From: Anisus vortex
Taxonomy: Eukaryota > Mollusca > Gastropoda > Planorbidae
Length of the DNA: 64,000 bases
Assembly (NCBI GenBank): GCA_949126835.1
Contig: OX421508.1
Location: 15,268,272-15,332,271, forward strand
Reading direction: 5' to 3'
Shown: in pieces, positions 57,371-64,000 of the stretch
Layout: the number at the start of each line of letters is the position of its first letter
Position numbering within the stretch: position 1 is the first letter of the stretch
Notes under the pieces: generated by a model
What the model saw: only the letters and a program-made list of their open reading frames with translations
Told to the model about the DNA's origin: nothing
The model's database searches: none
Made by a program: the position numbers and the translations under genes

Positions 57371-58731
57371 CACCACTTGAAAGACTTAAGTTACTTAAAT
57401 TTTAAAATGTTTAATCCTATTAAGTAAAAATTACACGACAAAATTAAAAGATACAACCATTTAACAAACTGACTTTTAATAGATAAAGAGACACTTATTG
57501 TACATTTATACATTCAAAATATATAAACTATTTTAGTATAGTATTTTAGTAACTTTAAAGAACTCTCTTATTTGCATACACATACATACACATTCAAAAT
57601 ACGCATACACTAAAATAATGTACTTTGGGAACTCTCACAACATCTGGACTTTATATTTTGCCCTGGAGCTCTAAAAATGTTTAGTGTTTAGGCTTTTAAA
57701 ACAATGATTATCAATTCAAATTTGAAATATGTATGTTTAAAAGGGAAAATTTTAAACTAGTTGAGTAAAAGGTATTTACATGTATTATCAATTAAAATTG
57801 TAAAGAATAATTAAAAGATACAAATGTTAACTATGTAAGTAAAAAGTTCGTAAATAAAAAGGGTGTCTTATTAAAGAATTTAAACAACAGTTATATAATG
57901 TAAACCTTAATTAAAGAAATAGACGCCTCTTAATAAGTAAAAACTCGCCTTACAAGATATGTATGACTGAAAAAAAAAAAAATTCGTTAATTAATTTCGT
58001 ATAAAATATAGAAATTACTGGTTTTAGTAAGTAAAAATTGTATTTACTTATCTTTTGAATTGTAAAATATATAAGTTTTAAAAAAGAAAAAGAATGATGT
58101 TATAGTAAGTCAAACATTGCATTTAACGATTAAACAATTTAAATTATTTAAATTGAAAAGAAAAATATTTAAAAAAGGAATACTCGAAATACAAAGAAAA
58201 AATACCCCCAAAACTAATGCAAATGATAAAAACAAAAAAAAAATATCATGGGAAACGTAAGTTGTAAAGAAAAAAAACTTTTAGTGCTACTTGAATTATC
58301 TCCCATAGCAGGCTTTGAAAGGGCAGTTTTATCTCTTTTTCACACCAGGTCATTAGAATAGCTAGAACAGCACCACCAAAGAATTTACACAACAGATGAA
58401 AAAGTCATTAAAAGACGCGCTGAGCGATAAAAACAAACAGCTGCTCAGGTAAAATTTCGACAGCGATATGAATAAGCAACTCAGGGGTTCTAAACATGTT
58501 TAAGGATATATGTTTAGACTTTCAAAACATTGATTATCAATTCAAATTAAAAATAATTATGTTTAAAAGAAAATTATTAATTAGTAATTATGACTAAAAA
58601 CTATAATTAGATAATTAATTAAGAATTTAAAAAAAATACTGCCTCCAAGTAAGTAAAAGTATATAAAATGTGGTCTATTTAGTGATAATTACGGTCTTTA
58701 GTAATTAAAAACGTTCCTTTACACGCTAATT

Positions 58732-60710
58732 AACAAATGTTGGTTTAACACTAAACTAAAGAAACTGTGTAAACAAAAAGAAAATCTATTCAAAAAGTTT
58801 AAGGCAACTAATTCAATTAGACTACATAAAAAATACCTAAAAATTAAACATTTAACTCAGAAACTAAGCAGACAGCTGCAGAATGAATATGTAAACAATG
58901 TAATTTCTAAAGATAATAATAAAAACTTATGGTCCTACATTAAATCAAGAAAAATGGACACTACAGGCATAGCTCCACTAAAAGGCCAAAACAACAAAAC
59001 TTATAATGATAATGAAACTAAAGCTAATATCCTAAACACACACTTTGCATCATCTTTTTCAAATCCAGGTGACAAAGAAATATTCATAAATTTAAACAAA
59101 CTAGAAGAGATAGGAAATATAAATGTAGATGAAAAAGGCATTAAACAACTCCTAACCAACTTAAAAGTAAACAAAGCTTCTGGTCCAGATGAAATACCAG
59201 CAAGACTGCTTAAAGAACTAACTAATGAAATATCTCCAATCTTTAAAATACTTTTTCAGGCCTCTCTAAACCAGGGCAAAGTGCCCAAAGATTGGAAATT
59301 AGCCAATGTAACCCCCCTTTTCAAAAAAGGAGATAAATCTGACCCCGGAAATTATAGACCTGTTTCTCTAACAAGCATAACATGTAAATTACTAGAACAT
59401 ATAATATATAGTAGTATAGTAAATCATCTAGACAAACTAAATGCACTGTGCCCACACCAACATGGCTTCAGGAAAAATAGATCATGTGAGACTCAATTGA
59501 TAGGCTTAATAGATGACTTGTCTAAGGGATTAGATAATAACAACCAAATTGATGCTATATTACTAGATTTTTCAAAAGCATTTGATAAAGTTCATCATTC
59601 TAGTCTTCTTAAAAAACTTAAATACTTTGGCATCTCTGGTCCCTTACATCAGTGGATTCAGGACTTTCTTATAGGCAGAGAACAAACAGTGATAATAAAT
59701 GGCTCTAAGTCATCACCAATAACAGTAAACTCAGGAGTTCCACAAGGAACTGTTCTAGGGCCCCTACTATTTCTAATTTACATTAATGATCTGCCAAATT
59801 GCATCAACACAGGCACAAAAGTAAGATTATTTGCTGATGATTGCATAATTTATAGAATAATAAAGACAGGAAAAGATAGTGAACTTTTACAAAAAGACCT
59901 AGATGAACTACAAAAATGGGAATCAAACTGGAGTATGTCTTTTCACCCAGAAAAATGCCAACTAATAAGGGTATCCAAGAAAAAGAAACAAATAATAACA
60001 AACTACTTCATTCATGGTAAAGAACTAACTCAAACTAGCAATGCTAAGTATCTAGGAGTAATAATAAATGATAAGTTATCTTGGAACCCTCACATTGATG
60101 AAGTAATTAAAAAATCAAACAAAACATTAGGATTCATAAAAAGGAACTTTTACAAATGTAATAAGAATATAAAACTAAAATGCTATCTCACATTAGTTAG
60201 GCCTATACTAGAATATGCAGGATCTGTATGGGACCCATCAACTAAAGAAAACATTAAAAATTAGAACAAATTCAAAAAAGAGCTGCAAGGTTTATAACTA
60301 GTGAATATTCCCAATTGACAAGAGTAACACCATTAGTCAAATCACTAAACCTAGAAACACTAGAGGACAGAAGGGCAAAGAGTAAAGTAGTAATAATACA
60401 TAAGGCATTAAACTCTAATTTAGAAATACAACCCAATAACAATCTGTTGCAAAGCTCAGATAAACATAAAGACAAAAACACCTTCCTTGTCCCTTATGCG
60501 AGAACAAATGCATATAAGTACTCTTTCTTCCAGAGTGGCATTCGGGCATGGAATGGGTTGCCTGAACAAACCAGGAAAACCAATAACCTAACATCATTTA
60601 AAACATTAATAAAAATGCAAGACTAGACTCGGACCACGGATGAGCGTAGGACGCAATAATCTTCTTTATAGAAGGAGCGTCTGTAATGTATAAGATAAGA
60701 TAAGATAAGA
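58732..60710 (+). mobile_element. CR1/Jockey-like LINE inserted in the right arm
   Basis: 5'-truncated LINE, 1,979 bp. TAATT flanks it (58727-58731 and 60711-60715), and the left arm shows the empty site. The open frame from about 58741 to 60264 covers the linker (WFNTKLKKLCKQKENLFKK) and the polymerase domain: SGPDEIPARLLKE, DPGNYRPVSLTSITCKLLEH, DAILLDFSKAFDKVHH, SGVPQGTVLGPLLFLIYIND, RLFADDCIIYR. A one-base loss near 60262 shifts the frame, and the C-terminal ~120 residues continue in the next frame to about 60626. The tail is (TAAGA)n. Endonuclease domain absent. The near-intact frame indicates a young insertion; the fragments at 4.5, 12 and 20-21 kb are older relatives. Confidence 0.92.
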
Positions 60711-61629
60711 TAATTATGGTAAAAAAAAAATATAATTAGTTAATTAATAAAGTATAAAATTAATAAAATTACTGTGTCCAAGTAATTAATAAGGTACGTT
60801 ATTAGAGAATTATTGATTAAAATGTGATAATTACACCCCTTTGTAATTAAAAAACACCCCTTTACATGCTAATTATGGCTATTCAAATAATAATTATTTA
60901 ATTAATTAAGTATACAATTAAGAAAATTACTCTATCCCAATAAGTAAATGTGCCTCTTACAAGACAATTATTGATTAAAATGTAATAATTAGGGCCCTTA
61001 GTAATTAAAAACGCCCTTTTACAAGCTAATTATGTTTATAAAAATTAAAATTAGTTAATTAGTTAAGTATACAATTACTGTCTCCAAGTAAGTAAAAATG
61101 ACCCTTATTAGATAATTATTGAATCAAATGTAATAATTAGGGCCCTTAGTAATTAATAAACGCCTCTTTACAAGCTAATTATGGTTAATAAACGCCTCTT
61201 TACAAGCTAATTATGGTTAAAAAAAATAAAATTCGTTAATTAGTTAAGTATAAAATTAAGACAATTACTGTCTCCAAGTAATTAATAATGACCCTTACAA
61301 GACAATTATCGATTTAAAGATGGTAATTAGGGTAAAAAACACAATAAACTTATTGAAAAAAAGCCTTTTACTAATGAAAATTATTAAGAACACTATAAAA
61401 GTAACCAATTAATTAATTAATATTAAATAATTATAAAATTTTAGAACCGCTGAACCTTATAAAGACCATTATAAAACAATGGGAAAAATAATATGACATG
61501 TGTCAATCATTGTAAGACAATGGGAAAATCAATCATTGTAAGACAATGGGAAAAAAATAATTTTAGAACCGCTGACCGTATTACCCTTAATTAAAAAAAA
61601 CAACTCGTGAAACAACACGACAAGACGCC

Positions 61630-61950
61630 ATCTTGGTTCAACTGAGGAGCGGGGTCAACTGAGGAGCGGGGTCAACTGAGGAGCGGGGTCAACTGAGGAG
61701 TGGGGTCAACTGAGGAGTGGGGTCAACTGAGGAGCAGGGTCAAAAGGTCACTGGGTCAAAAGGTCACTGGGTCAAAAGGTCACTAGGTCACGACCTGTCA
61801 TATAACAACACGATAAGACGCCATCTTGGATGACGTCACTTCCGGTATAACGACTTCCGGGGTCAAAGGTCACTTCCGGTCGTGTCACTTCCGGTCGTGT
61901 CACTTCCGGGGTCAAAGGTCACTTCCGGGTCAAAGGTCAACTGAGGAGCG
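61630..61950. promoter_or_regulatory. ETS/CRE/YY1-like motif cluster, right end
   Basis: Mirror of 45067-45261, with one or two extra 'gtgtcacttccggtc' units, TGACGTCACTTCCGGT near 61832 and CGCCATCTTGG motifs. Motif-based only. Confidence 0.35.
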
Positions 61951-61998
61951 TAGGAGCGGCTCCTCAAATACTCCTCGAAAAGACCCTACTACACTACT

Positions 61999-63155
61999 CC
62001 CCTATCTGTCTGATGACTTAATATATCCCTATCTGTCTGATGACTTAATATACCCCTATTTGTATGATGACTTAATATACCCCTATCTGTCTGATGACTT
62101 AATTTAAACCCTTATTGTCTGATGACTTAATATACCCCTATCTGTCTGATGACTTAATATATCCCTATCTGTCTGATGACTTAATATACCTCTTTCTGTC
62201 TAATGACTTAATATACCCCTATCTGTCTGATGACTTAATATACCTCTGTCTAATAATTTTATATTCCACTATCTGTCTGATGACATAATATAACCATATC
62301 TGTCTGATGACTTAATATACTTGGTCTGATGACTTAATATACCCCTATCTGTCTGATGACTTCATATACCTCTGTCTAATGATTTTATATTCCACTATCT
62401 GTCTGATGACATAATATAACCCTATCTGTCTGATGACTTAATATACCTCTCTGTCTGATGACTTAATATACCTCTATCTGTCTGATGACTTAATATACAT
62501 CTATCTGTCCGATGACTTAATATACCTCTTTCTGTCTGAGGACTTGATATACCCTTATCTGTCTGATGACTTAATATACCTCTGTCTAATGATTTTATAT
62601 TCCACTATCTGTCTGATGACATAATATAACCCTATCTGTCTGATGACTTAATATACCTCTCTGTCTGATGACTTAATATACCTCTATCTGTCTGATGACT
62701 TAATATACCACTATCTGTCTGATGACTTATTATACCTCTCTATGTCTGATGACTTAATATACCCATATCTGTCTGATGACTTAATATACCTCTGTCTAGT
62801 GACTTTATATTCCCCTATATGTCTGATGACGTAATATACCTCTATCTGTCTGATGACTTAATATACCTCTATCTGTCTGATGACTGTATATTAACCTATC
62901 TGTCTGATGACTTAATATACCCCTATCTGTCTGATGACTTAATACACCTCTCTATCTGATGACTTAATATACCTCTATCTGTCTGATGACTTAATATACC
63001 CTTATCTGTCTGATGACTTAATATACCTCTATCTGTCCGATGACTTAATATATCCCTATCTGTCTTATGACTTAATATACCTCTATCTGTCTGATGACTT
63101 AATATACCTCTATCTGTCTGATGACTTAATATACCTCTATCTGTCTGATGACATT
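61999..63155. repeat. 27-bp minisatellite, right of the palindromic element
   Basis: Continuation of the 43728-44947 array with the same unit but more diverged, including variants such as 'cctctgtctaatgattttat'. It starts with the CCCCTA target duplication. Confidence 0.95.
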
Positions 63156-64000
63156 ATATAGCACTGTCAGAGTGATGATTAACTATATAGCACTGTCAGA
63201 GTGATGACTAACTATATAACACAGTTAGAGTGATGACTAACTATATAACACTGTCATAGTGAAGACTAACTATATAAGACTGTCAGAGTGATAACTAACT
63301 ATATAACACTGTCATAGTAATGACTAACTATATAACACTGTCAGAGTGATGACTAACTATATAACACTGTCATAGTGAAGACTAACTATATAACACTGTC
63401 AGAGTGATAACTAACTATATAACACTGTCATAGTGATGACTAACTATATAACACTGTCATAGTGAAGACTAACTATATTACACTGTCAGAGTGATGACTA
63501 ACTATATAACACTATCAGAGTGATGAGTAACTATATAGCACTGTTAGAGTGATGACTAACTATATATTATATAGCACTGTCAGAGTGATGACTAACTATA
63601 TAGCACTGTTAGAGTGATGACTAACTATATATTATATAGCACTGTCAGAGTGATGACTAACTATATAACACTGTCATAGTGATGACTAACTATATAACAC
63701 AGTCAGAGTGATGACTAACTATATAGCACTGTTAGAGTGATGACTAACTATATAACACTGTCAGAGTGATGACTAACTATATATTATATAGCACTGTCAT
63801 AATGATGACTAACTATATGGCACTGTCAGAGTGATGACTAACTATATAACACTGTCATAGTGAAGACTAACTATATAGCACTGTCAGAGTGATGACTAAC
63901 TATATATTATATAGCACTGTCAGAGTGATGACTAACTATATAGCACTGTTAGAGTGATGACTAACTATATAACACTGTCAGAGTGATGACTAACTATATA
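63156..64000. repeat. 29-bp minisatellite, runs off the window
   Basis: About 28 copies of 'actgtcagagtgatgactaa' plus 'ctatataac', some with an inserted 'tattatata'. It abuts the 27-bp array directly and continues beyond 64000. Confidence 0.95.

Larger units (their letters stand above)
44948..61998. mobile_element. 17-kb palindromic Polinton-like element
   Basis: The left end AGTAGTGTAGTAGGGTC and the right end in exact inverted form are flanked by CCCCTA at 44942-44947 and 61999-62004, a perfect 6-bp target duplication. Arms 44948-51816 and 53074-61998 are inverted copies of each other, nearly base for base, around a 1,257-bp loop. The right arm is longer because a LINE (58732-60710) inserted there. 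Each arm carries, from the end inward: a GC-richer block with ETS, CRE and YY1-like motifs; AT-rich degenerate repeats; a Bcl-2-like gene transcribed outward; repeats; and a 120-codon gene transcribed toward the loop. Size and 6-bp duplication are those of Polinton/Maverick elements, but no polymerase B, integrase, protease, ATPase or capsid gene is present, so mobility would depend on a helper. Classification is inference. Confidence 0.85.
53074..61998. repeat. Right arm of the palindrome
   Basis: Inverted copy of the left arm, longer by the LINE at 58732-60710. Without it the arm is about 6.94 kb against 6.87 kb on the left. Confidence 0.95.

Noticed and set aside
44948..61998. Polinton core genes (polymerase B, integrase, ATPase, protease, capsid)
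   Set aside because: I looked in both arms and the loop on both strands and found none. The only polymerase present belongs to the inserted LINE.

Overview
This is eukaryotic DNA: AT-rich, intron-rich and packed with tandem repeats and fossil transposons. I see no bacterial-style operons, rRNA genes or CRISPR arrays. The Toll-like receptor, the class-E-like GPCR, the non-LTR elements, the SINE and the hAT remnants all fit a lophotrochozoan. A gastropod mollusc, perhaps a freshwater snail, is my best guess from general resemblance; nothing in the window proves the species.

Two host genes can be assembled from splice sites, both on the minus strand. (1) A Toll-like receptor of about 939 codons has four coding exons (16022-16004, 10955-8517, 7887-7724, 3117-2920). 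All junctions stay in frame, and the product has a signal peptide, LRRs, LRRCT, one transmembrane helix and a TIR domain whose BB loop is atypical. (2) The 3' half of a seven-transmembrane receptor of the cAMP-receptor-like/GPR157 type has eight exons between 43635 and 25767. Its 5' exons lie beyond the right edge. Nearly every longer intron of this gene carries its own minisatellite (units of 27-32 bp), and one carries a 5.8-kb array of a 55-bp unit that has grown inside the reading frame of an old LINE.

Mobile DNA fills most of the rest: a small hAT-like MITE inside a 48-bp minisatellite (0.9 kb); a tRNA-derived SINE in TLR intron 2; a hAT transposon with a perfect 8-bp target duplication and a second hAT-like element inside its transposase gene (16.7-19.4 kb); several pieces of one CR1/Jockey-like LINE family (4.5, 12, 20-21 and 58.7-60.7 kb); and RTE-like LINE tails (7.3, 20.4, 24.4 and 42.0 kb), the last with a target duplication of about 52 bp.

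The most striking object is a 17,051-bp palindromic element at 44948-61998. It lies inside a 27-bp minisatellite, has a perfect 6-bp target duplication (CCCCTA), and consists of two nearly identical arms of about 6.9 kb around a 1.26-kb loop. Each arm carries a two-exon Bcl-2-like gene (BH4, BH3, BH1, then a frame break before BH2 and the membrane anchor) and a two-exon gene for a 120-residue protein I do not recognise. Termini, size and duplication length recall Polinton/Maverick elements, but no polymerase, integrase, ATPase or capsid gene is present. It may be a non-autonomous, snap-back derivative of a virus-like transposon that carries a captured apoptosis regulator. A LINE copy later inserted into the right arm only.
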